Below, piece after piece: positions 44,349 through 53,291 of a stretch of DNA of 64,000 bases (its first letter is position 1; each line of letters starts with the position of its first letter). A program made the translations under genes and the position numbers. The stretch is from Streptomyces chryseus (GTDB lineage Bacteria; Actinomycetota; Actinomycetes; Streptomycetales; Streptomycetaceae). The notes below the pieces were generated by a model. The model was not told the origin of the DNA. It saw nothing but the letters and a program-made list of their open reading frames with translations, and searched no databases. Location of the stretch: contig NZ_BMVO01000001.1 of NCBI RefSeq assembly GCF_014650755.1, positions 310,001-374,000 of the forward strand, in the 5' to 3' direction.

Positions 44349-45290
44349 TCACTCGCTCTCGGCGCGGATCACGTCCAGCGCCTTCTGCAGGTCGGCCGGG
44401 TACGCGCTCTGGAACTCGACCCACTGCCCGTCCGACGGGTGCTCGAAGCCGAGCCGCATGGCGTGCAGCCACTGCCGCGTCAGGCCGAGCCGCTTGCCCA
44501 TCGTCGGGTCCGCGCCGTACGTCGTGTCGCCCACGCAGGGGTGGCGGTGCGCGGACATGTGCACGCGGATCTGGTGCGTGCGTCCGGTCTCCAGCTTGAT
44601 GTCGAGGAGCGACGCGGCCCTGAACGCCTCGATCAGGTCGTAGTGCGTGACGGAGGGCTTGCCCTCGGCCGTCACGGCCCACTTGTAGTCGTGGTTGGGG
44701 TGGCGCCCGATCGGGGCGTCGATGGTGCCGCTCATCGGGTCCGGGTGGCCCTGGACCAGCGCGTGGTACTTCTTCACGACGACCCGGTCCCGGAACTGGG
44801 CCTTGAGCAGCGTGTACGCCCGCTCCGACTTGGCCACGACCATGAGGCCAGACGTACCGACGTCGAGGCGGTGCACGATGCCCTGGCGTTCGGAGGCGCC
44901 GGAGGTCGAGATGCGGTACCCGGCGGCGGCGAGACCGCCGATCACGGTGGTGCCCGTCCAGCCGGGGCTGGGGTGGGCGGCGACGCCGACCGGCTTGTCG
45001 ATGACGACGATGTCGTCGTCGTCGTGCACGATCTCCATGCCCTCGACGGGCTCGGCGACGATCTGCACGGGGGCTGCGGCCTGCGGCATCTCCACCTCGA
45101 GCCAGGCCCCGCCCCGGACCCGCTCGGACTTCCCGACCACCGACCCGTCGACCTGGACCTTCCCGGCGGCGGCGAGCTCGGCCGCCTTCGTACGGGAGAA
45201 CCCGAACATCCGGGAGATGGCGGCGTCGACGCGCTCGCCCTCGAGGCCATCGGGAACGGGCAGGGTGCGGAACTCGGGAATGGTACTCAC
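44349..45290 (-). CDS. rluD: RluD-family 23S rRNA pseudouridine synthase
   Basis: A 313-residue pseudouridine synthase. The N-terminal S4 RNA-binding domain (about 18-72) has [20 protein letters not shown], and the catalytic domain has [17 protein letters not shown] and the active-site motif [16 protein letters not shown] (D143), plus [13 protein letters not shown]. It is probably the enzyme for 23S rRNA loop 69, though the exact target is inferred. GTG start, 17 nt after the lspA stop, so cotranscribed with lspA. Confidence 0.93.
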   Translation of the reverse strand: MSTIPEFRTLPVPDGLEGERVDAAISRMFGFSRTKAAELAAAGKVQVDGSVVGKSERVRGGAWLEVEMPQAAAPVQIVAEPVEGMEIVHDDDDIVVIDKPVGVAAHPSPGWTGTTVIGGLAAAGYRISTSGASERQGIVHRLDVGTSGLMVVAKSERAYTLLKAQFRDRVVVKKYHALVQGHPDPMSGTIDAPIGRHPNHDYKWAVTAEGKPSVTHYDLIEAFRAASLLDIKLETGRTHQIRVHMSAHRHPCVGDTTYGADPTMGKRLGLTRQWLHAMRLGFEHPSDGQWVEFQSAYPADLQKALDVIRAESE

Positions 45291-45307
45291 CCGTCGAGTA
45301 TGCCTTG

Positions 45308-45904
45308 TCAGTCCTTGTGGACAGTGCCGTCGGGGTCCAGACCCCGGAACGACAGGATCACAATGAGGATGCCGCCGCACACGATCGCGGAGTCCGCGAG
45401 GTTGAAGACCGCGAAGTTCGCCGGGGCGATGAAGTCCACCACGGCGCCCTTGAAGACACCCGGCGAGCGGAAGACGCGGTCGGTGAGATTGCCGAGCGCG
45501 CCACCGAGCAGCAGCCCGAGCGCGATGGCCCAGGGCAGGCTGTAGAGCTTGCGCGCGAGCCGGGCGATCACCACGATCACCGACGCCGCGATGGCCGTGA
45601 AGATGACGGTGAAGGCCTCGCCGATGCCGAACGCGGCGCCGGCGTTCCTGATCGCCTCGAACCGCAGCAGGTCACCGACGACCTCGATCGGCTCGTGGTG
45701 CTCCAGCTTGGCCACCACGAGCATCTTGCTGCCCAGATCCAGCAGGTAGGCCACGAGGGCCACGCCGAACAGCACAGGGATCTTCCGCTTGACCCTGCTC
45801 ACCGGCTGCTCCTCGGGGGCCGCCGCGCCGGAGGACTCCTCCGGTTCGGCTCCCCCGGCCTCAGGGGTGTCCGGCATACCGATGACGCGCTCCGCCTCTG
45901 CCAC
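45308..45904 (-). CDS. lspA: Lipoprotein signal peptidase (signal peptidase II)
   Basis: Cuts the signal peptide from diacylated prolipoproteins made by Lgt. The 198-residue protein has an extra cytosolic N-terminus of about 38 Glu/Pro/Ala-rich residues, then four helices with [22 protein letters not shown], and the two catalytic aspartates in GNLTDRVFR (D142) and VFNLADSAI (D171). GTG start at 45904; an ATG nine codons in is possible. Transcribed with rluD. Confidence 0.96.
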   Translation of the reverse strand: MAEAERVIGMPDTPEAGGAEPEESSGAAAPEEQPVSRVKRKIPVLFGVALVAYLLDLGSKMLVVAKLEHHEPIEVVGDLLRFEAIRNAGAAFGIGEAFTVIFTAIAASVIVVIARLARKLYSLPWAIALGLLLGGALGNLTDRVFRSPGVFKGAVVDFIAPANFAVFNLADSAIVCGGILIVILSFRGLDPDGTVHKD

Positions 45905-45999
45905 GTGAGTCCCTCAACCTAGGTACCTGACTGAGCACGAGGGTACGGCACACACGTACGGACGGCGCCGACACCCGCTCGGAGCCCCGGTGGCGCGGA

Positions 46000-46821
46000 T
46001 CAGTAGCGGCGCTCCTGCTTCTGCTTGTCCTCCACGCACAGCGTGGCGCGCGGGAACGCCTGCATGCGCGCCTTGCCGATGGGCTTCCCGCAGACCTCGC
46101 AGAGCCCGTACGTACCGGCGTCGAGGCGTTCCAGGGCACGCTCGGTCTGCTCCAGTCGCTCACGGGCGCTGGCCGCCAGCGCCAGCTCGTACTCCCGGGA
46201 GATGTTCTTGGTGCCGGTGTCGGCCTCGTCGTGGCCCGCGCCGTCCCCGGAGTCGCGCATCAGCCCGGTCACCGCCTCCTGCGACGCGGCGATCTCGACC
46301 CGCAGGCCGGCGACGTCCTGCTCCAGCTCGGCCCGCGCCTCGGCGACCTCCTGCGGGGTCCAGGGGTCCTCGCCCGGCCGAACGGCGAGTTCGCCGGGGG
46401 CCACCGGGGCGACCGTGGGGGACGCGACCGCCGCCGCAGCCGCGACCGGCACGGCCTTCTTGGCGGCCGTGGACCTGCTCGCTGTCTTCTTCGCAACCAC
46501 CGTCTTGGCTCCTGTCTCTTCCGCGGCCTGGGCCGCCCCCTTGGCCGCAGGAGCGGCCTTCTTCGCAGCCGCCTTCTCGGCAGGTGCCTTCTTGGCTGCC
46601 CCGGCCCTGCCGGCCGGTGCCGCCTTCTTCGCCACGACCTTCTTCGCGGCGGCCTTCTTGGCCGGAGCCGTCTTCTTCGCGGCCGTCCGCTGGGTGGCCG
46701 TCTTCTTCGCGGCGCTCTTCTCGGCAGCGGCCTTCTTCGCGACGGGCTGTTCCGCGACGGCGCCGTTCTCCGCCGTGCCGGTCCCGTCTGCGCTCTGTGC
46801 GGCGGTCTTCTTAGCCACCAT
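46000..46821 (-). CDS. TraR/DksA-type zinc-finger protein with Lys/Ala-rich N-terminal domain
   Basis: A 273-residue protein of two parts. Residues 1-125 are Lys/Ala-rich (AKKAAAKK, AAKKTAPAKKAAAKK and similar), as in eukaryotic-like histone H1 tails and some actinobacterial nucleoid proteins. Residues 150-273 are a DksA-like coiled coil with a C-terminal zinc finger. The finger reads C241-E-V-C244, 17 residues, then C262-V-E-D265, so the fourth ligand is Asp rather than Cys. DksA binds the RNA polymerase secondary channel; here the tail could add DNA binding. A good promoter and a GAAGGGG Shine-Dalgarno precede the ATG at 46821. Lies upstream of lspA. Confidence 0.88.
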   Translation of the reverse strand: MVAKKTAAQSADGTGTAENGAVAEQPVAKKAAAEKSAAKKTATQRTAAKKTAPAKKAAAKKVVAKKAAPAGRAGAAKKAPAEKAAAKKAAPAAKGAAQAAEETGAKTVVAKKTASRSTAAKKAVPVAAAAAVASPTVAPVAPGELAVRPGEDPWTPQEVAEARAELEQDVAGLRVEIAASQEAVTGLMRDSGDGAGHDEADTGTKNISREYELALAASARERLEQTERALERLDAGTYGLCEVCGKPIGKARMQAFPRATLCVEDKQKQERRY

Positions 46822-46870
46822 GGCCGCGGCCCCTTCACATATTGTGATCTTGCTCGCGCATCGTGCTGGG

Positions 46871-46899
46871 ACGATAAGTCGACTCCAGCCCCGCGGCAA
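46871..46899 (-). promoter_or_regulatory. Promoter of the DksA-like gene
   Basis: On the minus strand TTGCCG (46899-46894) and TATCGT (46876-46871) are 17 nt apart. The start point would be near 46864, giving a 43-nt leader. This is part of the 553-nt gap that also holds the ileS leader; between them (46900-47090) I see only GC-rich sequence without a supportable gene. Confidence 0.6.
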
Positions 46900-47095
46900 C
46901 GGGGCACGCCGCCGGCCGGCCCCCGCCGCGTGCCGGGCGCGACGAGCCTGCCTCGGTTGTGCCCAGCTCTCCGCCCGGTAATCCGCCCCGCAGGACGTGA
47001 GCGCGGTACGCGACAGCGCGTATGGCCATTCGGGCTATCGGACGTACGCCCGGGCGCCGCGCGGAAACCGGGCGGCCCTCCGGGCGCGCGGCCCG

Positions 47096-47101
47096 TACAC
47101 T
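47096..47101 (+). promoter_or_regulatory. Likely -10 box of ileS
   Basis: TACACT, 7-8 nt before the first base of the predicted T-box leader; no good -35 is seen at the usual distance. The position agrees with a leader of about 265 nt. Confidence 0.5.
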
Positions 47102-47107
47102 GGCCGA

Positions 47108-47369
47108 AGCGAAAGGCCTCGAAGGGGACGAGTAGCGTCGTACGCAGCCAAGAGCGATCCGGGGACGGTGTGAGCCCGGCGGCGAGCGCGGCGTGAAGCA
47201 TCACCCCTGAGCCGCCGGAAGAAAGCCTTGCCCCGCAGGCGCAAGGCCAGTAGAACCGGCATCGCTGCCCCAATGAGGGGGTCACGGGCGCCGCCCGTGG
47301 CCAAGGAGGGTGGTACCGCGGGAGCCCAGCGCTCTCGTCCCTCCGACGGAAGTCACAGTCCGCCGGAGG
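47108..47369 (+). ncRNA. T-box leader of ileS (translational, isoleucine)
   Basis: A tRNA-sensing leader. The T-box sequence GGGTGGTACCGCGG is at 47308-47321; the stem I region has CGAGTAGCGTCGT with the AGTA bulge at about 47129-47141; and ATC (47200-47202), an Ile codon in the specifier position, lies in a loop closed by CCGGCGG/CCGCCGG pairs (47177-47183, 47212-47218). Downstream there is no run-off terminator. Instead CCTCCGACGG (47340-47349) can pair with CCGCCGGAGG (47360-47369), which contains the ileS Shine-Dalgarno. Uncharged tRNA-Ile should therefore free the ribosome binding site. I infer the switch from base pairing. Confidence 0.85.
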
Positions 47370-47374
47370 AATCG

Positions 47375-50300
47375 ATGTCGCTGTACCGCCAGGTGCCCGC
47401 CCAGGTCGACCTTCCCGCGCTCGAGCACGCCGTGCTCGATTTCTGGCGCGAGAACAAGGTCTTCTCGAAGAGTCTCGAACAGTCCGAGGGACGCCCCGAG
47501 TGGGTGTTCTACGAGGGCCCGCCCACCGCCAACGGCATGCCGGGCGCGCACCACATCGAGGCCCGCGTCTTCAAGGACGTCTTCCCCCGCTTCCGCACCA
47601 TGCGCGGCTACCACGTGGCCCGCAAGGCCGGCTGGGACTGCCACGGCCTGCCGGTCGAGCTCGCCGTCGAGAAGGAACTGGGCTTCAACGGCAAGAAGGA
47701 CATCGAGGCGTACGGCATCGCGGAGTTCAACGCGAAGTGCCGCGAGTCGGTGACCCGCCACACCGATGCCTTCGCCGAGCTCACGACCCGCATGGGCTAC
47801 TGGGTCGACCTCGACGACGCGTACCGGACCATGGACCCGTCGTACGTCCAGTCCGTCTGGTGGTCCCTGAAGGAGATCTTCAACAAGGACCTGCTGGTCC
47901 AGGACCACCGCGTCGCCCCCTGGTGCCCGCGCTGCGGCACCGGCCTGTCCGACCACGAGCTGGCGCAGGGCTACGAGACGGTCGTCGACCCCTCGGTCTT
48001 CGTCCGCTTCCCGCTGACCTCGGGTCCGCTCGCGGGCGAGGCTTCGCTGCTGGTCTGGACGACGACCCCCTGGACCCTGGTGTCCAACACGGCGGTCGCC
48101 GCGCACCCCGACGTCACCTACGTCGTCGCGACGAACGGCGAGGAGAAGGTGGTCGTCGCCCAGCCGCTTCTGGAGAAGTCGCTCGGCGAGGGCTGGGAGG
48201 CGACCGGCCGTACCTTCACGGGCGCCGAGATGGAGCGCTGGACGTACGAGCGCCCCTTCGCCCTGGTGGAGTTCCCGTCGGAGGCGCACTACGTGGTGAA
48301 CGCCGAGTACGTCACGACTGAGGACGGCACCGGTCTGGTCCACCAGGCGCCCGCCTTCGGTGAGGACGACCTCAGGACCTGCCGGGCGTACGGCCTGCCG
48401 GTCGTGAACCCGGTCCTGCCCGACGGCACCTTCACCCCGGAAGTCGCCCTCGTCGGCGGCCAGTTCTTCAAGAAGGCCGACGAGGCGCTGACCGCGGACC
48501 TGGACTCGCGCGGTCTGCTCTTCCGCCACACGCCGTACGAGCACAGCTACCCGCACTGCTGGCGCTGCCACACCGCGCTCCTCTACTACGCCCAGCCGTC
48601 CTGGTACATCAGGACCACCGCGGTCAAGGACGCGATGCTGCGCGAGAACGAGGGTACGAACTGGTTCCCGGAGTCGGTGAAGCAGGGCCGCTTCGGCGAC
48701 TGGCTGAACAACAACATCGACTGGGCGCTGTCCCGCAACCGCTACTGGGGCACCCCGCTGCCCATCTGGCGCTGCGAGGACGACCACCTCACGTGCGTCG
48801 GCTCCCTCGCCGAGCTCTCCGACCTCACCGGCACCGACCAGTCGTCCCTGGACCCGCACCGCCCGTACATCGACGCGGTCACCTTCCCGTGCACGGGCGA
48901 GGGCTGCTCGCTGACGGCGACGCGCGTTCCCGAGGTCATCGACGCCTGGTACGACTCGGGCTCGATGCCGTTCGCGCAGTACGGCTACCCGTACGAGAAC
49001 AAGGAGCTCTTCGAGCAGCGCTACCCGGCGCAGTTCATCTCGGAGGCGATCGACCAGACCCGCGGCTGGTTCTACACGCTCATGGCGGTGGGCACGCTGG
49101 TCTTCGACAAGTCGTCGTACGAGAACGTCGTCTGCCTGGGCCACATCCTCGCCGAGGACGGCCGGAAGATGTCCAAGCACCTGGGCAACATCCTGCAGCC
49201 GATCCCGCTCATGGACCAGCACGGCGCGGACGCGGTCCGCTGGTTCATGGCGGCCGGCGGCTCCCCCTGGGCGGCCCGCCGGGTCGGCCACAGCACGATC
49301 CAGGAGGTCGTGCGCAAGACGCTCCTGACCTACTGGAACACGGTCGCCTTCCAGGCCCTGTACGCCCGTACCTCGAGCTGGGCCCCCAGCGCCGCGGACC
49401 CGGCCCCGGCGGACCGCCCGGTCCTGGACCGCTGGCTCCTGTCCGAGCTGCACGCGTTGACGGACCAGGTGACGCAGGCCCTGGAGTCGTACGACACCCA
49501 GCGGGCGGGCAAGCTGCTCTCCGCCTTCGTCGACGACCTGTCGAACTGGTACGTACGCCGCTCCCGCCGCCGCTTCTGGCAGGGCGACAAGGCGGCGCTG
49601 CGCACGCTGCACGATGTGGTGGAGACGGTCACGCGCTTGATGGCCCCGCTCACGCCGTTCATCACCGAGCGGGTCTGGCAGGACATGATCGTCCCGGTCA
49701 CGCCGGACGCCCCGGAGTCGGTCCACCTCTCGACGTGGCCCGAGCCGGACCTCTCGGCCATCGACCCCACCCTTTCCCGCCAGATGGCGCTGGTACGCCG
49801 CCTGGTGGAGCTGGGCCGCGCGACGCGGGCCGAATCGGGCGTCAAGACCCGCCAGCCCCTCTCGCGCGCCCTGGTGGCCGCCTCGGGCTTCGAGACCCTG
49901 ACGCCCGAGCTCCAGGCGCAGATCACCGAGGAGCTGAACGTCTCCTCGCTCGCCTCCCTCTCCGAGGTGGGCGGCTCGCTGGTCGACACGACCGCCAAGG
50001 CGAACTTCCGCGCGTTGGGCAAGCGCTTCGGCAAGGGCGTCCAGGCAGTGGCCAAGGCGGTGGCGGAGGCGGACGCCGCCGCGCTCTCGCTGACCCTGCG
50101 CGAGGGCACCGCGACGGTCACGGTGGACGGCGAGAAGGTCACGCTCTCCCCGGACGAGGTGATCATCACCGAGACCCCGCGCGAGGGCTGGTCGGTGGCC
50201 TCCGACTCGGGCGCGACGGTCGCCCTCGACCTGGAGATCACCCCCGGCCTGCGGCGTGCGGGCCTGGCCCGTGACGCGATCCGCCTGATCCAGGAGGCCC

Positions 50301-50518
50301 GCAAGAACAGCGGCCTGGACGTCGCGGACCGCATCGCGGTCCGCTGGTCGGCGGACTCCGCCGAGACGGCGGAGGCCCTCACCGAGCACGCGGGCCTGAT
50401 CGCGGACGAGGTCCTGGCGCTGGACTTCGCCGCGACGGAAGCGGACGCCACGTACGGCGCCCCGTTCACGGACGAGTCCCTGTCCCTGACCTTCCGCCTC
50501 CGCAAGACCGAGGCGTAA
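47375..50518 (+). CDS. ileS: Isoleucyl-tRNA synthetase
   Basis: Charges tRNA-Ile. The 1047-residue class I synthetase has the first signature in PPTANGMPGAHHIEARVF (HIGH-type, here AHHIE), the editing domain in the middle (LVWTTTPWTLVSNTAVA), the second signature KMSKH in EDGRKMSKHLGN, and a long C-terminal tRNA-binding part without the terminal zinc finger of E. coli IleRS. This pattern resembles the eukaryote-like IleRS class. The ATG is five bases after GGAGGA, the part held in the leader's sequestering stem. Confidence 0.96.
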   Translation: MSLYRQVPAQVDLPALEHAVLDFWRENKVFSKSLEQSEGRPEWVFYEGPPTANGMPGAHHIEARVFKDVFPRFRTMRGYHVARKAGWDCHGLPVELAVEKELGFNGKKDIEAYGIAEFNAKCRESVTRHTDAFAELTTRMGYWVDLDDAYRTMDPSYVQSVWWSLKEIFNKDLLVQDHRVAPWCPRCGTGLSDHELAQGYETVVDPSVFVRFPLTSGPLAGEASLLVWTTTPWTLVSNTAVAAHPDVTYVVATNGEEKVVVAQPLLEKSLGEGWEATGRTFTGAEMERWTYERPFALVEFPSEAHYVVNAEYVTTEDGTGLVHQAPAFGEDDLRTCRAYGLPVVNPVLPDGTFTPEVALVGGQFFKKADEALTADLDSRGLLFRHTPYEHSYPHCWRCHTALLYYAQPSWYIRTTAVKDAMLRENEGTNWFPESVKQGRFGDWLNNNIDWALSRNRYWGTPLPIWRCEDDHLTCVGSLAELSDLTGTDQSSLDPHRPYIDAVTFPCTGEGCSLTATRVPEVIDAWYDSGSMPFAQYGYPYENKELFEQRYPAQFISEAIDQTRGWFYTLMAVGTLVFDKSSYENVVCLGHILAEDGRKMSKHLGNILQPIPLMDQHGADAVRWFMAAGGSPWAARRVGHSTIQEVVRKTLLTYWNTVAFQALYARTSSWAPSAADPAPADRPVLDRWLLSELHALTDQVTQALESYDTQRAGKLLSAFVDDLSNWYVRRSRRRFWQGDKAALRTLHDVVETVTRLMAPLTPFITERVWQDMIVPVTPDAPESVHLSTWPEPDLSAIDPTLSRQMALVRRLVELGRATRAESGVKTRQPLSRALVAASGFETLTPELQAQITEELNVSSLASLSEVGGSLVDTTAKANFRALGKRFGKGVQAVAKAVAEADAAALSLTLREGTATVTVDGEKVTLSPDEVIITETPREGWSVASDSGATVALDLEITPGLRRAGLARDAIRLIQEARKNSGLDVADRIAVRWSADSAETAEALTEHAGLIADEVLALDFAATEADATYGAPFTDESLSLTFRLRKTEA

Positions 50519-50525
50519 CCGCAGG

Positions 50526-50567
50526 GCGAAAGGGCCCGGCCGACACCCGTCGGCCGGGTCCTTTCGC
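50526..50567 (+). terminator. Terminator of ileS
   Basis: An 18-bp stem (starting GCGAAAGGGCCCGG) with one G-U pair and a 6-nt loop, 8 nt past the stop. Among the strongest in the window. Confidence 0.8.
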
Positions 50568-50832
50568 GTTCCCCTCACGAGGACACATCCGCTCAGCGCA
50601 CTCCCCGCAGGGCGCCCGGGCGCGGGAAGCTCCGCCCGGCACCGCTCAGCGGTCACACCCAGCCCGTCCGGCGCTTGAGGACACCCCCGCAGGGCTTCCG
50701 GGGTCCGGGACCTGTCCCGGTTCGGGAAGGGGCGGGGTGGGGAACAGCCCGCCGCAGGCGCCCGTACCCACCAGCACCCGCCCTGCACCCGCCGGCCGGC
50801 CACCCGCACCCACCCGCGTCCCCCGACGCAAA
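50568..50832. other. Intergenic region between ileS and divIVA, several hairpins
   Basis: This part of a 394-nt gap has no gene I can support. It holds CCGGGCG/CGCCCGG (50616-50639), CCGGGAC-CT-GTCCCGG (50705-50720) and a dispersed-type repeat, all in GC-rich sequence between two terminators of convergent genes. Confidence 0.6.
50660..50682 (-). repeat. Streptomyces dispersed intergenic repeat (CAGCCCGTCCGGCGCTTGAG type)
   Basis: The word CAGCCCGTCCGGCGCTTGAG with GAC following, or its reverse form CTCAAGCGCCGGACGGGCTG, is in my experience found in very many Streptomyces intergenic regions. Only one copy is in this window. It sits between convergent genes, which is where such copies tend to be. 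Role unknown. Confidence 0.6.
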
Positions 50833-50872
50833 AGGGCCGGGCCCCGGGGAAGAATCCCCGGGGCCCGGCCCT
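50833..50872 (-). terminator. Terminator of divIVA
   Basis: A perfect 18-bp stem (starting AGGGCCGGGCCCCGGG) and a four-base loop AGAA, 41-80 nt past the divIVA stop on the minus strand. Very stable. Confidence 0.8.
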
Positions 50873-50912
50873 CAGCCTGCCGACGGCTACGCGCTCAGCG
50901 CGCGCACGGCCG

Positions 50913-52130
50913 TCAGTTGTCGTCCTCGTCGATCAGGAACCCGCGCATCGGCGACGGCGCCTGCTGCATCGGCTGCGGCGCCTGCGGCCGGACCGGAGCC
51001 ATCGGCTGGGTCATCGCCGGCGACATCTGCTGCTGGCCGCCGTACGACGGTCCGTTCGAGGACGGGCCACCGTGGCCGCCCATGGACGGGTTGCCCCCCA
51101 TGGAGTGCCCCATCGCACCCGCACCGGCCGGCGCCATCGACCCGCTCATCTGCGGAGCCGGCGGCAGCGACGCGGTCGCCGGGGTCCGCGGCGGAGCCAG
51201 CGAGTCGTCCGCCTGGGTCTCCAGCTGACGCAGCTGGCTCTCCAGGTAGGACTTCAGACGGGTCCGGTACTCGCGCTCGAAGCCGCGCAGGTCCTCGACC
51301 TTGCGCTCCAGCGTCGCGCGGGCGGACTCCAGCGAGCCCATCGCCACGCGGTGCTTCTCCTGCGCGTCCCGCTCCAGCGCGTCGGCCTTCGCCCGGGCGT
51401 CCCGCTCCAGACCCTCGGCGCGGCTGCGCGCCTCACCGACGATCTTGTTGGCCTCGGAACGGGCCTCGGCGATCGCCTGGTCGGCGGTCTGCTGCGCCAG
51501 CGAGAGCACACGAGCGGCGCTGTCGCCGCCGGGACCCTGACCGGGCTGCGGGAGCTGCGGACCGTGACCGCCCATGGGGCCGCCCATCGGACCACCCATG
51601 CCCTGGCCCATCTGGCCCTGCATCTGGCCCTGGCCCATCTGGCCCTGGCCCATCTGGCCCTGCATCTGCCCCTGACCCATGGGGCCCTGCCCCATCGGAC
51701 CGGGACCGTGCTGGCCCTGCGGGCCCTGGCCGAGCTGGCCCTGGCCGTGCTGGCCCTGGCCGTGCTGGCCCTGCTGACCGTGGCCGCTGGGACCGGCGGG
51801 CAGCTGCGGCGCGCCACCGGGCAGCTGGGGCGGACCCATCTGCGGCGGCTGCTGCTGGACCGGCGGGCCGGATATGGCGGCGGGCACGGGCGCGCCGGGA
51901 CGATCCTGCTGCTCCGGCGGCTTGCGCATACCCTGCTGCTGCTGGTTCTGCGCGGCGGCACGCGTCGCGGCGGCCAGCTTCGCGCGAAGATCCTCGTTCT
52001 CGCGCAGCAGGCGCGTCAGTTCAGCTTCGACCTCGTCGAGGAAGGCATCGACCTCGTCCTCGTCATAGCCTTCTCGGAGGCGGACGGTCGTGAACTGCTT
52101 GTTCCGCACGTCCTCGGGGGTCAACGGCAT
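50913..52130 (-). CDS. divIVA: DivIVA polar growth protein
   Basis: A coiled-coil protein that marks cell poles and drives tip growth; in Streptomyces it is essential. The 405-residue protein has the conserved N-terminal membrane-binding domain (EDVRNKQFTTVRLREGYDED, about 6-25, then a coiled coil to 60), an unusually long Pro/Gln/Gly/Met-rich linker (about 62-205), a second long coiled coil (about 208-310, with QTADQAIAEARSEANKIV) and a Pro/Gly/Met-rich tail ending GFLIDEDDN. The linker is encoded by imperfect repeats. It is the last gene of the dcw cluster, 49 nt after yggT. Confidence 0.95.
   Translation of the reverse strand: MPLTPEDVRNKQFTTVRLREGYDEDEVDAFLDEVEAELTRLLRENEDLRAKLAAATRAAAQNQQQQGMRKPPEQQDRPGAPVPAAISGPPVQQQPPQMGPPQLPGGAPQLPAGPSGHGQQGQHGQGQHGQGQLGQGPQGQHGPGPMGQGPMGQGQMQGQMGQGQMGQGQMQGQMGQGMGGPMGGPMGGHGPQLPQPGQGPGGDSAARVLSLAQQTADQAIAEARSEANKIVGEARSRAEGLERDARAKADALERDAQEKHRVAMGSLESARATLERKVEDLRGFEREYRTRLKSYLESQLRQLETQADDSLAPPRTPATASLPPAPQMSGSMAPAGAGAMGHSMGGNPSMGGHGGPSSNGPSYGGQQQMSPAMTQPMAPVRPQAPQPMQQAPSPMRGFLIDEDDN
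51516..51851. repeat. Imperfect tandem repeats encoding the DivIVA Gln/Gly/Met linker
   Basis: Words such as CTGGCCCATCTGGCCCTG and CTGGCCGTGCTGGCC recur with changes, giving QMGQGQM and HGQGQ peptides. Slippage could vary the linker length between strains. Confidence 0.75.
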
Positions 52131-52179
52131 CTCTACTTCACCTCTACGTAGTCGTCGGCAGTCGGCAAGACCGTATCGC

Positions 52180-52464
52180 TCACAGCCTGATCACGATGCT
52201 GATCAGGATGTAAACGATGATCATCAGAACGAAGAAGGACAGGTCGAGTGCCACGCCCCCGAGACGCAGCGGCGGAATGAACCGCCGCAGAAGCTTGAGC
52301 GGTGGATCGGTGACAGTGTAGGTGGCCTCCAGAACGACCACCATCGCCTTGCCGGGTTCCCATGAGCGCGCGAACTGGAAGACGTAATCCATGACCAGCC
52401 GGAAGATCAGCACGATGAGGAAACACATCAGCGCGATGTAGATCACGTCCAGTGCCACACTCAT
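52180..52464 (-). CDS. YggT family membrane protein
   Basis: A 94-residue protein with two YggT helices (about 3-28 and 72-93) and the conserved middle YTVTDPPLKLLRRFIPPLRLGG. Members of this family sit beside division genes and are linked to membrane or cell-shape functions; the exact job is unknown. Lies between sepF and divIVA, as in many Gram-positive dcw clusters. Confidence 0.9.
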   Translation of the reverse strand: MSVALDVIYIALMCFLIVLIFRLVMDYVFQFARSWEPGKAMVVVLEATYTVTDPPLKLLRRFIPPLRLGGVALDLSFFVLMIIVYILISIVIRL

Positions 52465-52534
52465 CTCGTGCTTCCCTCTCCCCGTGCTCTCACAACTCCG
52501 GCCTGCCGGCCGGGTTCGTTCGCGTTGTCATGTC

Positions 52535-53152
52535 TCAGCTCTGGTTGAAGAAGCCGCCCTCTGCGATACGGGCCTTGTCCTCCGCCGTGACATCGACGTT
52601 AGCAGGCGACAACAGGAACACCTTCTGCGTCACTCGTTCAATGCTGCCATGCAGGCCGAAGACCAAACCCGCCGCAAAGTCGACAAGTCGCTTCGCGTCC
52701 GTGTCGTCCATCTCGGTCAGGTTCATGATCACCGGAGTGCCCTCGCGGAAGTGTTCCCCGATGGTACGGGCCTCGTTGTAGGTCCGCGGGTGCAGCGTGG
52801 TGATGCGGTAGGGCTCCCGCTCGGACACGACCTTGGGCATGATCACCGGTGCGTTCTTCTCCAGGTTCGGACGTTCAGGTGTGATGGATGCCACGGGGGC
52901 GATACGTGCCGGTCGTCCGATTTCCGCGGCAAGCGGAGCGGGGTGGGGCGCAGGCTCACGCTGCGCGGGCGGCTGCACCACGCGGACCGGCTCTTCGTGC
53001 CGCTCCTGGTGCGGGGGCTGGTGCCGGCGGTGCTCCCGCTCGGGCTCCGGCTCGGGTTCGAAATCGTCATCGGGATCGAAACCCCGGCCGTCGTACCCAT
53101 CGTCCTCCACGAGGCCGAGGTAGACCGCCATCTTGCGCATCGCGCCGGCCAT
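52535..53152 (-). CDS. sepF: Cell division protein SepF
   Basis: A membrane anchor and crosslinker for FtsZ. The 205-residue protein begins with an amphipathic helix ([17 protein letters not shown]), has an acidic and Pro/His-rich linker (about 20-105) and the conserved SepF domain (about 108-200) with [38 protein letters not shown] and [21 protein letters not shown] lies about 9 nt before the ATG. Actinobacteria lack FtsA, so SepF takes that role; its binding site is the FtsZ C-terminal peptide, also in this window. Confidence 0.95.
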   Translation of the reverse strand: MAGAMRKMAVYLGLVEDDGYDGRGFDPDDDFEPEPEPEREHRRHQPPHQERHEEPVRVVQPPAQREPAPHPAPLAAEIGRPARIAPVASITPERPNLEKNAPVIMPKVVSEREPYRITTLHPRTYNEARTIGEHFREGTPVIMNLTEMDDTDAKRLVDFAAGLVFGLHGSIERVTQKVFLLSPANVDVTAEDKARIAEGGFFNQS

Positions 53153-53291
53153 TCTCTGAGTCCTCCGCTCTGTGGTGGATCGCCCTTGTGCCCACGTACA
53201 GCGTCACCAAGTGCCCGCGATCCACTCGGCCCACCCACCTATCAGTGGGAATGACCATATTTTCTGCTGTGGTCCGACTTGCTTCGCGACG

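Noticed and set aside
46835..47029. A 64-codon minus-strand frame in the gap between the DksA-like gene and ileS
   Set aside because: No Shine-Dalgarno, Arg/Gly/Pro-rich composition without a core, and it overlaps the identified DksA-like promoter.
47282..50809. A 1175-codon open frame opposite ileS, covering the T-box as well
   Set aside because: No protein motifs, low-complexity translation, and the plus strand encodes a complete IleRS.
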